Assembly: GCF_025934275.1 (NCBI RefSeq)
Contig: NZ_JAICYI010000023.1
Span: forward strand, 1 to 47,100
Reading direction: 5' to 3'
DNA length: 47,100 nucleotides
DNA from: Phenylobacterium sp.
GTDB lineage: Bacteria; Pseudomonadota; Alphaproteobacteria; Caulobacterales; Caulobacteraceae
Shown here piece after piece: positions 16,858 to 24,714 of this stretch. A program made the position numbers and the translations under genes. Below the pieces are notes generated by a model. That model was not told the DNA's origin and made no database searches. It saw only the letters and a list, made by a program, of their open reading frames with translations. Every line of letters begins with the position of its first letter. Position 1 is the stretch's first letter.

Positions 16858-18984
16858 ATGGGTCTTACGCTGACATTGGTGATCGCAGCCGGGGTGCTGG
16901 CGGTGCTCTATGGCGCCGTTCAGTCGAGCGCGCTGCTTCGGGCCTCCGCCGGCACGGCCCGGATGCAGGAGATCGCGGCCGCGATCCAGGAAGGGGCGCA
17001 AGCCTACCTGCGGCGGCAATACACCACGATCGGCATCGTCGGCGTCGTCATCCTGATCATCGTCGCAGCGCTGATCGGTCCGTTGGCGGCCGCCGGCTTC
17101 TTCATCGGGGCGGTCCTGTCCGGCGCGGCCGGCTTCGCCGGCATGCTGATCAGCGTGCGCGCCAACGTGCGGACCGCGCAAGCGGCCTCCGAGGGCCTCG
17201 AGAAGGGGCTCTCGATGGCGTTCCGCTCCGGGGCCGTCACCGGCATGCTGGTGGCGGGTTTCGCGCTGCTGGGCGTGTCGGTCTACTACACCGTCCTGAC
17301 CGGCGCCCTGGGCTATGATCCGACCAGCCGCGACGTGATCGACAGCCTGGTGGCGCTGGGCTTCGGCGCCTCGCTGATCTCCATCTTCGCCCGCCTCGGC
17401 GGCGGCATCTTCACCAAGGGCGCCGACGTCGGCGGCGACATGGTGGGCAAGGTCGAAGCCGGCATTCCGGAGGACGATCCCCGCAACGCCGCGACCATCG
17501 CCGACAACGTGGGCGACAACGTCGGGGACTGCGCGGGCATGGCCGCCGACCTGTTCGAGACCTATGCCGTGACCACGGTCGCCACCATGGTGCTGGCGGC
17601 GATCTTCTTCCGCGGCCAGCCGGTGGTCGGCGACATGATGCTGCTGCCGCTGGCGATATGCGGCGTCTGCATCGTGACCTCGATCATCGGCACCTTCTTC
17701 GTCCGCCTCGGCCGCTCGAGGAACATCATGGGCGCCCTCTACCGCGGCCTGATCGTCACCGGCGTGCTGTCGATCATCGCCCTGTGGTTCGTCACCAACC
17801 GGCTGGTCACCGCCCCTGTCACGGTGGGCGACCTCACGTTCGACGCCATGAGCCTGTTCTGGTGCGGCGTGGTGGGCCTGGGCGTCACCGCGGCCATCGT
17901 GGTCATCACCGAGTACTACACCGGCACCGGCTTCCGGCCGGTGAAGTCGGTGGCCAAGGCCTCGGTCTCGGGCCACGGCACCAACGTCATCCAGGGCCTG
18001 GCGATATCGCTGGAGTCCACAGCGCTTCCGGCGCTCACCATCGTGGTCGGAATCCTGATCGCCTACAGCCTGGCGGGCCTGTTCGGCATCGCCATCGCCA
18101 CCACCGCGATGCTGTCGCTGGCCGGCTTCATCGTGGCGCTCGACGCCTTCGGGCCGGTGACCGACAACGCCGGCGGCATCGCCGAGATGGCCGGCCTGCC
18201 GCCCGAGGTCCGGGTCTCCACCGACGCGCTCGATGCGGTCGGCAACACCACCAAGGCGGTGACCAAGGGCTATGCGATCGGCTCGGCGGGGCTGGGCGCC
18301 CTGGTGCTGTTCGCGTGCTACACCTCCGACCTCAAGTTCTTCGCGGCCAACGCCCCGGCGGGCTCGGTGTTCGACGGCCTCGGCGAGGTCCGTTTCGACC
18401 TCTCGAATCCCTATGTGGTCGTGGGCCTGCTGCTGGGGGGCCTGCTGCCGTTCCTGTTCGGCGGGCTCTCCATGACGGCGGTCGGCCGGGCGGCCGAGTC
18501 CGTCGTCGCCGAGGTGCGTCGCCAGTTCAGGGAGAACCCGGGCATCATGACCGGCGAGGTGAAGCCGGAGTACGGTCGCGCCGTGGACATCCTGACGCGG
18601 GCGGCGATCCGCGAGATGATCGTGCCGTCCCTGCTGCCGGTCGCCTCGCCGATCGTGCTGTTCTACGTGATGCGGGTGATCGGCGGGAAGGTGAACGCCT
18701 TCGCCTCGCTGGGCGCCATGCTGATGGGCGTGATCGTCACCGGCTTGTTCGTCGCCATCTCGATGACCTCCGGCGGCGGCGCCTGGGACAACGCCAAGAA
18801 GCTGATCGAGGAGGGCAACTACGGGGGCAAGGGCTCCGACGCCCACAAGGCCGCGGTCACCGGCGACACCGTCGGCGATCCCTACAAGGACACGGCCGGC
18901 CCGGCCGTGAACCCGATGATCAAGATCACCAACATCGTGGCCCTGCTGCTGCTCGCCATGCTGTTCCACGGCGTGATCCACTAA
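16858..18984 (+). CDS. hppA: K+-independent H+-translocating membrane pyrophosphatase
   Basis: An integral membrane pump that couples pyrophosphate hydrolysis to proton export. 708 residues with about 16 hydrophobic segments. The substrate loop [20 protein letters not shown] and [19 protein letters not shown] (about 188-234) is intact, as are [16 protein letters not shown] and [15 protein letters not shown]. The diagnostic motif reads GNTTKA with lysine at 466, which marks the potassium-independent, proton-pumping class; potassium-dependent enzymes have alanine there. The frame is open upstream, but ATG 16858 gives the normal N-terminus with its first membrane helix. A strong terminator follows. 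Confidence 0.95.
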   Translation: MGLTLTLVIAAGVLAVLYGAVQSSALLRASAGTARMQEIAAAIQEGAQAYLRRQYTTIGIVGVVILIIVAALIGPLAAAGFFIGAVLSGAAGFAGMLISVRANVRTAQAASEGLEKGLSMAFRSGAVTGMLVAGFALLGVSVYYTVLTGALGYDPTSRDVIDSLVALGFGASLISIFARLGGGIFTKGADVGGDMVGKVEAGIPEDDPRNAATIADNVGDNVGDCAGMAADLFETYAVTTVATMVLAAIFFRGQPVVGDMMLLPLAICGVCIVTSIIGTFFVRLGRSRNIMGALYRGLIVTGVLSIIALWFVTNRLVTAPVTVGDLTFDAMSLFWCGVVGLGVTAAIVVITEYYTGTGFRPVKSVAKASVSGHGTNVIQGLAISLESTALPALTIVVGILIAYSLAGLFGIAIATTAMLSLAGFIVALDAFGPVTDNAGGIAEMAGLPPEVRVSTDALDAVGNTTKAVTKGYAIGSAGLGALVLFACYTSDLKFFAANAPAGSVFDGLGEVRFDLSNPYVVVGLLLGGLLPFLFGGLSMTAVGRAAESVVAEVRRQFRENPGIMTGEVKPEYGRAVDILTRAAIREMIVPSLLPVASPIVLFYVMRVIGGKVNAFASLGAMLMGVIVTGLFVAISMTSGGGAWDNAKKLIEEGNYGGKGSDAHKAAVTGDTVGDPYKDTAGPAVNPMIKITNIVALLLLAMLFHGVIH

Positions 18985-19009
18985 GCGCGGCTTCCGGCTG
19001 AAACGAAGA

Positions 19010-19040
19010 CGCCCCGGAGCGCGACCTCCGGGGCGTTTTT
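19010..19040 (+). terminator. Rho-independent terminator after hppA
   Basis: A ten-base perfect stem, CGCCCCGGAG with CTCCGGGGCG, around a six-base loop CGCGAC, followed at once by TTTTT. It begins 26 bases after the hppA stop. The convergent bamE gene ends 20 bases beyond it, so it separates the two units. Confidence 0.9.
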
Positions 19041-19059
19041 CGCGCCGGCTTAAGGACCG

Positions 19060-19554
19060 TTACGGGCCGCGGCGGTCGCCGGGGCGGTTGCCTGGGACGC
19101 CCTCGTCGTCGTTCGGCGGCAGGATCGAGTGGCCCACTGAGCCGATCATCTGCTCGAGGATGGTGATCTCCCGCCCGCGGGTCGGCGTCTCACGGTCATT
19201 GTAGGCGATCACCTTGCCGTCCTTCAGCGTGTAGTTGTGCACGCTCTCCACCATCTCGGTGTCCTTGTTGAAGGCTATGGCGGTGATGTTGCGGGCCACC
19301 ACCTGCGGACGGCGGAACGCGACCCGATGCTTCACCTGGTTCATGTAGAACCAGATGTTCGGATCGAAGGTCGAGGTGGTCGAGGGCGAGCCGAGCTTGC
19401 CGCGCACCGTGGACTTGGTGTCGACACCCACCTTGACGTCCTTCGGATTGGCCTCGATGGCCTGGAACCCCGAATAGCTTGCGATGGGCGAGCAGGCGCT
19501 CGTGGCGGCGACGAGGCCCGCGGCGAGCGCGGCGAAGGCGATACGGCGAAACAT
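19060..19554 (-). CDS. bamE: Outer membrane protein assembly factor BamE (SmpA/OmlA family)
   Basis: A lipoprotein subunit of the BAM complex that inserts beta-barrel proteins in the outer membrane. 164 residues. The leader MFRRIAFAALAAGLVAATSAC ends in a lipobox-like cysteine C21. The mature part has the SmpA core: VGVDTKSTVRGKLGSPSTTSTFDPNIWFYMNQ, with the typical helix-helix then antiparallel strands ('V..kLGsPs..s.f....WyY'). The C-terminus is Asp/Gly/Arg/Pro rich (PPNDDEGVPGNRPGDRRGP). An in-frame ATG ten codons upstream would break the leader, so 19554 was chosen. Confidence 0.9.
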   Translation of the reverse strand: MFRRIAFAALAAGLVAATSACSPIASYSGFQAIEANPKDVKVGVDTKSTVRGKLGSPSTTSTFDPNIWFYMNQVKHRVAFRRPQVVARNITAIAFNKDTEMVESVHNYTLKDGKVIAYNDRETPTRGREITILEQMIGSVGHSILPPNDDEGVPGNRPGDRRGP

Positions 19555-19662
19555 CGGCAATGGACCAGCCCGTTCTGGCGGCAAGAGGCTTTGACCTATC
19601 GTCGCTCGCCGCTTAGTTCAATGCCGCCTTTAGTCCCGACCTTGGACGAAATCGAGGCTTGC

Positions 19663-20193
19663 ATGCTCATCGATCGTCTGTTCCGGCCCAGGGCCGCGCA
19701 CGCCGCGGGCCGTGCGCTCTACGCCCGCGTGGTCGAGCAGTCGCGCAAGGCGGAGCTCTATGCGGCGCTGGGCGCGCCGGACACGGTGGAAGGCCGCTTC
19801 GAAATCTACACCCTGCACCTCGTGCTCCTCCTGGAGCGCCTGCAGGGCGTGGAAGACCCCGCCGCTGAAACCGGCCAGGCGCTGTTCGACGCCTATCTCA
19901 GCGCCCTCGACGACGCCTTGCGCGAGCTGGGGGTCGGCGACCTGTCGGTCGGCAAGAAGATGCGCCGGTTGGGCGAGGCCTTCTATGGGCGGGTGAAGTC
20001 GTACCTGGCCGCCATCGCCGCGCTGCCGGACCAGGCGCCGTTGACTGCGCTGCTCGGTCGCACCGTCTATGACGGCGCAGACGCCGCCAAGGCGCCGGCG
20101 CTGGTCGGCTACGTGCTCGCCCAGCGGACGGCGCTCGCCGCCCAACCGCTCGCGGCGCTGCTCGCGGGCGAGGTGACATGGGCGAGCCGGTGA
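19663..20193 (+). CDS. Ubiquinol-cytochrome c chaperone (CBP3 family)
   Basis: A helical assembly factor related to mitochondrial CBP3, thought to help mature the cytochrome bc1 complex. 176 residues from MLIDRLFRPR. Seen in the sequence: ARVVEQSRKAELYAALGAPDTVEGRFEIYTLHLVLLLERL, the family core, and later ELGVGDLSVGKKMRRLGEAFYGRVKSY, also typical. The ATG at 19663 is preceded by GAGG six bases away; ATG 19621 in the same frame would add 14 residues. It overlaps the next gene by 16 bases and is divergent from bamE. Confidence 0.88.
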   Translation: MLIDRLFRPRAAHAAGRALYARVVEQSRKAELYAALGAPDTVEGRFEIYTLHLVLLLERLQGVEDPAAETGQALFDAYLSALDDALRELGVGDLSVGKKMRRLGEAFYGRVKSYLAAIAALPDQAPLTALLGRTVYDGADAAKAPALVGYVLAQRTALAAQPLAALLAGEVTWASR

Positions 20194-20711
20194 TCCGCAG
20201 CTGGCGCGCGCCGCTCCGCCTGCACGAACTCGGCCATGCGCCGCTGCACGTGCGGCTCGAGCCCGACGCCGCCGAACGATCCAAGGCCGCCCACGACCTC
20301 GGCCTGGAGAGCCTGCCGTCGCTGACCGCCGAGCTCACCGTCCGCCCCTGGCTCGACGGCGCCGAGGTGACCGGCCGGTTCGCGGCCGTGGTCGAGCAGC
20401 TCTGCTCGCTCACGCTGGACCCGTTCGAGCAGCCGCTCGCGGGCGAGATCGAGGTCCGCCTCGTGCCCGCGGGCAGCCCCAATGGCCCCGCCGCGCAGGG
20501 CGGCGAGGTGGAATACGATCCCGACGCCCCGGACCCGCCCGACGTGCTGGCCGGCCATGATCTCGATCTCGCCGCCATCGTGCTCGAGCACCTGGCCCTG
20601 GAGATCGATCCTTTCCCGCGCCGGCCGGGGGCCGAGTTCGAGTTCTCGCCCCAGGCCGCGACGGACTCCCCATTCGCCGCGCTGGAGGCGCTGAAGGCGC
20701 GCAAGCCGTGA
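20178..20711 (+). CDS. DUF177 protein YceD
   Basis: 177-residue acidic DUF177/YceD protein. The family sits next to rpmF/plsX in most bacteria and is linked to 23S rRNA or ribosome maturation. Recognisable parts are the strand-rich DGAEVTGRFAAVVEQLCSLTLDPFEQPLAGEIEVRLVP, the acidic EYDPDAPDPPDVL and LDLAAIVLEHLALEIDPFPRRPG. The two-cysteine pattern of bacterial members is reduced to one (C in QLCSLTL). It overlaps the chaperone gene, and plsX follows about 90 bases later. rpmF, often between the two, is absent here. Confidence 0.85.
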   Translation: MGEPVIRSWRAPLRLHELGHAPLHVRLEPDAAERSKAAHDLGLESLPSLTAELTVRPWLDGAEVTGRFAAVVEQLCSLTLDPFEQPLAGEIEVRLVPAGSPNGPAAQGGEVEYDPDAPDPPDVLAGHDLDLAAIVLEHLALEIDPFPRRPGAEFEFSPQAATDSPFAALEALKARKP

Positions 20712-20802
20712 GCTTGAGCGGCGGTTTGCATGGCCGCGTGCGCCCGGCGTATCGTCGCGGCGATTCCGCGGGCTTGGCCGCTTGAGGGACGACAGCGCCG
20801 CC

Positions 20803-21858
20803 TTGACCCAATCGCTGGTTATCTCCATCGACGCCATGGGCGGGGACCACGGACCGTCCGTGGTGATCCCGGCGGTTGCGCGCGCGCTCGCCGAAGCCCC
20901 GACCCAGGTCTGCTTCCTGCTGCACGGCGACGAGGCGCTGCTCGCGCCGCGGGTGGCGCAGCACGCCGGCGCGGCGGGGCGGGTGATCATCCGCCATGCC
21001 GAGAAGGTCATCGGCATGGACGAGAAGCCCGCGCAGGCGCTGCGGCGCGGCAAGGGCTCGTCGATGTGGAACGCCGTCGAGTCCGTGCGCGCCGGCGAGG
21101 CCGCCGCGGCGGTGTCGGCCGGCAATACCGGGGCGCTGATGGCGATCTCCAAGCTGATCCTGCGGATGAGCGCCGACCTGGAGCGCCCCGCCCTGGTCGT
21201 CGGCGTGCCGACGCCCAGGGGGACGACCACCTTCCTCGACGTGGGCGCGAACGTCGACTGCGACGCCGAGCGGCTGGTGGAGTTCGCCATTATGGGCGAG
21301 GCCTACCACCGCGCCGCCTACGGCAAGGCCAGGCCCACCGTGGCCCTGCTCAATGTCGGCTCGGAGGAGATGAAGGGGCACCAGGAGGTGCGCGAGGCCA
21401 ACCGCGTGCTCCGCGAGGGCGGCTTCGAGCTCGACTACCGTGGGTTCGTCGAGGGCGACGACATCACCCGCGGCGGCATCGACGTGGTGGTCACCGACGG
21501 CTTCACCGGCAACGTGGCCCTGAAGGCCATGGAGGGCGTGGGCCGCTTCGTCGTCGGCGAGCTGCGCGGCGCGCTCAGCTCCGGGCCGCTGGCTTTGGCT
21601 GGCGCGCTGCTGGCCCGTAGCGCGCTCGGCAGGTTCCGCGAGAAGATGAACCCGCCGCCGGCCGCGCCTCTGCTCGGCCTGAACGGCCTCGTGCTGAAGG
21701 TGCACGGCGGGGCCACCGGCCGCGACTTCGCCCAGGCGCTTCGTGTCGCGGTCGACCTGGCGCAAAGCGGCTTCGCGGGGGAGATCGAACGCAATATGAG
21801 GAGGCTCCCGGCCGCCCTCGCGGAGACGGGCCCGACCGCGGCCGATGGAGCGCACTGA
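20803..21858 (+). CDS. plsX: Phosphate acyltransferase PlsX
   Basis: Converts acyl-ACP to acyl-phosphate for phospholipid synthesis, at the cytoplasmic membrane surface. About 351 residues. Motifs: LVISIDAMGGDHGPSVVIPA, SSMWNAVESVRAGEAAAAVSAGNTGALMAIS, NVGSEEMKGHQ, and VVTDGFTGNVALKAMEG. There is no ATG near the start. A TTG at 20803, with GAGGGA about 13 bases upstream, gives MTQSLVISIDAMGG; TTG at 20782 lacks a ribosome site. It abuts fabH, whose TTG start follows its TGA directly. Confidence 0.93.
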   Translation: MTQSLVISIDAMGGDHGPSVVIPAVARALAEAPTQVCFLLHGDEALLAPRVAQHAGAAGRVIIRHAEKVIGMDEKPAQALRRGKGSSMWNAVESVRAGEAAAAVSAGNTGALMAISKLILRMSADLERPALVVGVPTPRGTTTFLDVGANVDCDAERLVEFAIMGEAYHRAAYGKARPTVALLNVGSEEMKGHQEVREANRVLREGGFELDYRGFVEGDDITRGGIDVVVTDGFTGNVALKAMEGVGRFVVGELRGALSSGPLALAGALLARSALGRFREKMNPPPAAPLLGLNGLVLKVHGGATGRDFAQALRVAVDLAQSGFAGEIERNMRRLPAALAETGPTAADGAH

Positions 21859-22839
21859 TTGACCAGCGTCCTGCGTAGCGTGGTGACCGGCGTCGGCAGC
21901 TACCTGCCCGACCGGGTCGTGACCAACGCCGACCTGTCCAAGGTGGTCGACACCTCCGACCAATGGATCCGCGAACGCACCGGCATTCAGGAGCGGCGCA
22001 AGGCCGCACCCGACCAGGCGGCTTCCGATCTCGCCGTCGCCGCTGCGACCCGGGCGCTGGCCGCCGCCGGCCGCACGCCCGCCGACGTGGACCTGATCGT
22101 GGTGGCGACGACCACGCCCGACCTCACCTTTCCGGCCACGGCGGCCATCGTGCAGCGCAAGCTGGGCTGTCCGGTCGGCGTCGCCTTCGACGTCCAGGCG
22201 GTCTGTTCAGGCTTCGTCTATGCGCTCTCGGTCGCGGACGGCTTCGTCGGCCGCGGGCGCTCGAAATGCGCCCTGGTGATCGGCGCCGAGACGATGACCC
22301 GGCTGATGGACTGGACCGATCGCGGCACCTGCGTGCTATTCGGCGACGGGGCCGGGGCGGTCGTGCTCGAGCCGCGCGTCGGGGAGGGGAGCACCGCCGA
22401 CCGCGGCCTGCTCGGCTTCGCCCTGCGCGCTGACGGCGCCAAGCAGGACCTGCTCTATGTGGACGGCGGGGTGTCGAGCAACGGCCAGATCGGCCACCTG
22501 CGCATGCAGGGCAACCAGGTGTTCCGGCACGCCGTGGTGAACATCTCCGAGGCGATCCACGCCGCCGCGGATGACGCCGGCATCGCCGTCGACAGCGTCG
22601 ACTGGTTCATCCCGCACCAGGCCAACCAGCGCATCCTGGAAGGCGTCGCCCGCCGGGTCGGGATCGACGAAGCCAAGGTGATCTCGACCGTCGCCCAGCA
22701 CGCCAACACCTCGGCCGCCTCCATCCCCTTGGCCCTCGACGCGGGCGTGCGCGACGGGCGCGTGAAGCCTGGCCAGCTGCTGCTTCTTGAGGCGATGGGC
22801 GGCGGGCTCACCTGGGGCGCCTGCGTGCTTCGCCTGTGA
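21859..22839 (+). CDS. fabH: 3-oxoacyl-ACP synthase III
   Basis: Starts fatty acid synthesis by condensing acetyl-CoA with malonyl-ACP. 326 residues. The catalytic triad regions are C116 in DVQAVCSGFVYAL, His in WFIPHQANQRI and Asn in QHANTSAASIPLAL. GGGLTWGACVL near the end is the C-terminal loop. The start is TTG placed immediately after the plsX TGA, with GGAG about nine bases upstream, so translation is coupled. A seven-base inverted repeat follows the stop. Confidence 0.95.
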   Translation: MTSVLRSVVTGVGSYLPDRVVTNADLSKVVDTSDQWIRERTGIQERRKAAPDQAASDLAVAAATRALAAAGRTPADVDLIVVATTTPDLTFPATAAIVQRKLGCPVGVAFDVQAVCSGFVYALSVADGFVGRGRSKCALVIGAETMTRLMDWTDRGTCVLFGDGAGAVVLEPRVGEGSTADRGLLGFALRADGAKQDLLYVDGGVSSNGQIGHLRMQGNQVFRHAVVNISEAIHAAADDAGIAVDSVDWFIPHQANQRILEGVARRVGIDEAKVISTVAQHANTSAASIPLALDAGVRDGRVKPGQLLLLEAMGGGLTWGACVLRL

Positions 22840-22843
22840 CGGC

Positions 22844-22872
22844 TCAAGCACATTCTCCAAACCGCTGCTTGA
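22844..22872. repeat. Inverted repeat between fabH and ihfA
   Basis: Arms TCAAGCA and TGCTTGA are perfect seven-base complements around a 15-base loop, starting five bases after the fabH stop. Only TTT follows nearby, so it is a weak terminator candidate or an operator in the ihfA leader. Confidence 0.35.
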
Positions 22873-22936
22873 AGTCTTTGACGTCATGAGACAATCAGGG
22901 CAGGCTCATCTTATCGCTTCGGGGGAACGGGCGAGC

Positions 22937-23239
22937 ATGAAAGGCGACACGGTGACGAGAGCCGACCTTTGCGAGGCGGTTCACGAGGAAGTGGGGCTCA
23001 CCCGTCAGGATTGCGGGGAGCTCGTCGAGCGCGTGCTGGAGCTGATGGCCAAGGCGCTGGAGCGCGGCGAGCAGGTCAAGCTGTCCGGCTTCGGCGTGTT
23101 CCAGGTGCGCGCAAAGCGCGCCCGGATGGGCCGCAATCCAAAGACCGGCGCGCCCGCCGCCATCGATCCGCGGCGAGTGATCGGCTTCCGCGCCTCGCAG
23201 GTGATGAAGGCGCGGGTCGACCGGGCGCTGTCGCGGTGA
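22937..23239 (+). CDS. ihfA: Integration host factor alpha subunit
   Basis: A nucleoid protein that sharply bends DNA, acting with IHF beta. 100 residues from MKGDTVTRADLCEAVHEEVGL. The DNA-binding arm is KLSGFGVFQVRAKRARMGRNPKTG, and RRVIGFRASQVMKARVDRAL is the C-terminal helix typical of IhfA over HU. GGGGGAAC with GCGAG upstream of the ATG supports this start; upstream in-frame sequence overlaps fabH and is not homologous. It follows fabH by 97 bases and precedes the MerR gene by 15. Confidence 0.93.
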   Translation: MKGDTVTRADLCEAVHEEVGLTRQDCGELVERVLELMAKALERGEQVKLSGFGVFQVRAKRARMGRNPKTGAPAAIDPRRVIGFRASQVMKARVDRALSR

Positions 23240-23254
23240 GGATCCGCTAGCCAG

Positions 23255-23665
23255 GTGGCGAAGGGCCCGGAAGCCTTTCGGACCATTTCCGAGGCGGCCG
23301 ACGAGCTGAACGTGCCGCAGCACGTGCTGCGCTTCTGGGAAACCAAGTTCGCCTTCATCAAGCCGATGAAGCGCGCGGGCGGACGACGCTTCTACCGGCC
23401 GAGCGACATCGCCGTCCTGCGGGGCGTGCGCCGCCTGCTGCACGACGAGGGCTACACCATCAAAGGCGTCCAGCGGCTGCATCGCGAGCAGGGCCTGCGC
23501 CGGCTGGTGGCGGCAGGGCAGGGCGACCTGGCCGGATCGAGTTCGGCGGCCTCCGCAGCCGCGGCGGAGCTCGGCGGCGGCGCGCGCCTGAGCGAAATGC
23601 TCGAAGAGCTGGAGGCCGCCAAGCGGCGGCTGGACGCCCTCCTGCAAGGCTCGGGCAGCGGCTGA
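23255..23665 (+). CDS. MerR-family transcriptional regulator
   Basis: 136 residues. An N-terminal winged-helix HTH reads [25 protein letters not shown] (about 8-32) then [21 protein letters not shown], a complete MerR DNA-binding domain. The C-terminal half is an Ala/Gly/Ser linker and a short coiled segment ([19 protein letters not shown]), without metal-binding cysteines. It starts at GTG with CCAGG before it. In alphaproteobacteria this gene lies directly after ihfA as here. The ligand is unknown. Confidence 0.88.
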   Translation: MAKGPEAFRTISEAADELNVPQHVLRFWETKFAFIKPMKRAGGRRFYRPSDIAVLRGVRRLLHDEGYTIKGVQRLHREQGLRRLVAAGQGDLAGSSSAASAAAAELGGGARLSEMLEELEAAKRRLDALLQGSGSG

Positions 23666-23704
23666 CGCCTGGCCATGCGCAGGCGAACGGCGATCAGTTA
23701 TTGG

Positions 23705-23732
23705 TTGCGGCCCGCCGGGCGAACCCGCTAGT
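23705..23732 (+). promoter_or_regulatory. Possible promoter for the TIR operon
   Basis: TTGCGG (23705-23710) and GCTAGT (23727-23732) lie 16 bases apart. The downstream element GCTAGTTAC resembles the Caulobacter -10 consensus GCTANAWC. It sits 41 bases before the TIR-gene ATG in the 108-base gap after merR. By-eye call. Confidence 0.35.
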
Positions 23733-23773
23733 TACCAAGGGCCGAGTGCGGCGGCTTTGCGCGTCGGGGAATC

Positions 23774-24694
23774 ATGGACGCCAACATCTTCATCAGCTTC
23801 GCGTCGCAGGACCACAAGGTCGCGATGACCCTGTGCTCGGCGCTGGAAAGCCGTGGATTCAAGTGCTGGATCTCGGCGCGCGACATCCAGCCCGGCGAGA
23901 ACTTCCAGTCGGCCATCGTGCGCGCCATCCGCCAGGCGAAGATCATGCTCCTGGTGTTCACGTCGAACTCGAACAATTCCGACGAGATGAACAAGGAGCT
24001 GGCGCTGGCCAGCCAGAGCAAGCTGATCGTTGTGCCCCTGCGCATCGAGGACGTCACGCCGAACGACGCCTTCGCCTACGAATTCGCCACGCGGCAGTGG
24101 ATCGACTTCTTCGCCGACTGGGAGTTCGCGATCCAGCAGCTCTCCCAGCGGATATCGGCGGCGACGCGGGAGGCGCAGGGCGCCCCGGCAACCGTCGAGC
24201 CGGCCGATCCGGGCGTGGAGCGCCCCGAGGTCGCCGCCGCGGCGCCGCCGGCGCCTGAAGAGCCGGTTCCGGCCGCCCCGCCCCGGCCCGCGCGTCCGCC
24301 CGCCGCGCCCCGGTCCGCGCGTTCGGCCGCCGCGCCGCCGCCGGACAGTGTGGAGGTGGTCAAGCGCTCGCGCGCACCCCTGTACATCGCCTTGTCGGCC
24401 GCTGCGGCCGTGGCGCTGGCGGCGGGCCTGATCATGCCGGGCGTGCTTCGCCACAAGCCGGCCGCGCCTGGCCCGCGCATCATGGCGGCCGTGCATCCGG
24501 CTGCGCCCACGGGCCTGCAGCAGGTCTCCATCCAGGTCGCGCCCGATCCGGCTCTCGTTCCGCCGCCGCCCGCGCCGCCGGTCGCAGCGGCCGCCGCGCC
24601 GGGACCGGAGGCGCCGGTTGCCGAGCCGCACGCCGCGCGGAAGAAGAAGTCGGAGCACGCCGCGCGGACGGCGGACAACTACGTTCCCTACTGA
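23774..24694 (+). CDS. Membrane-anchored TIR-domain protein
   Basis: 306 residues. An N-terminal TIR domain spans about 1-125: box 1 is NIFISFASQDHK, the BB-loop region is WISARDIQPGENF (32-44), and the helix EMNKELALAS carries E75 at the position of the catalytic glutamate of NAD-cleaving TIRs (SARM1-type 'KE'). A Pro/Ala linker (about 135-195) includes a 27-base imperfect tandem repeat. One membrane segment lies at about 201-224 (APLYIALSAAAAVALAAGLIM), then a Pro/Ala-rich tail of 80 residues ending in KKKSEHAARTADNYVPY. The TIR should face the cytoplasm. The next gene, 20 bases on, encodes a SLOG-like membrane protein. NADase activity is inferred, not shown. Confidence 0.85.
   Translation: MDANIFISFASQDHKVAMTLCSALESRGFKCWISARDIQPGENFQSAIVRAIRQAKIMLLVFTSNSNNSDEMNKELALASQSKLIVVPLRIEDVTPNDAFAYEFATRQWIDFFADWEFAIQQLSQRISAATREAQGAPATVEPADPGVERPEVAAAAPPAPEEPVPAAPPRPARPPAAPRSARSAAAPPPDSVEVVKRSRAPLYIALSAAAAVALAAGLIMPGVLRHKPAAPGPRIMAAVHPAAPTGLQQVSIQVAPDPALVPPPPAPPVAAAAAPGPEAPVAEPHAARKKKSEHAARTADNYVPY
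24279..24332 (+). repeat. 27-base tandem duplication in the TIR-protein linker
   Basis: Two adjacent 27-base units (24279-24305, 24306-24332) match at 24 of 27 positions and encode Pro/Arg/Ala-rich linker residues. The in-frame length change would alter spacing between the TIR domain and the membrane segment. Confidence 0.6.
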
Positions 24695-24714
24695 GGCCGC
24701 GGGCGGGGGAGCGC

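Noticed and set aside
16729..18981. A 750-codon open frame opposite hppA
   Set aside because: Antisense shadow with His/Asp/Gly/Gln-rich composition; the hppA strand encodes a complete, recognisable enzyme.
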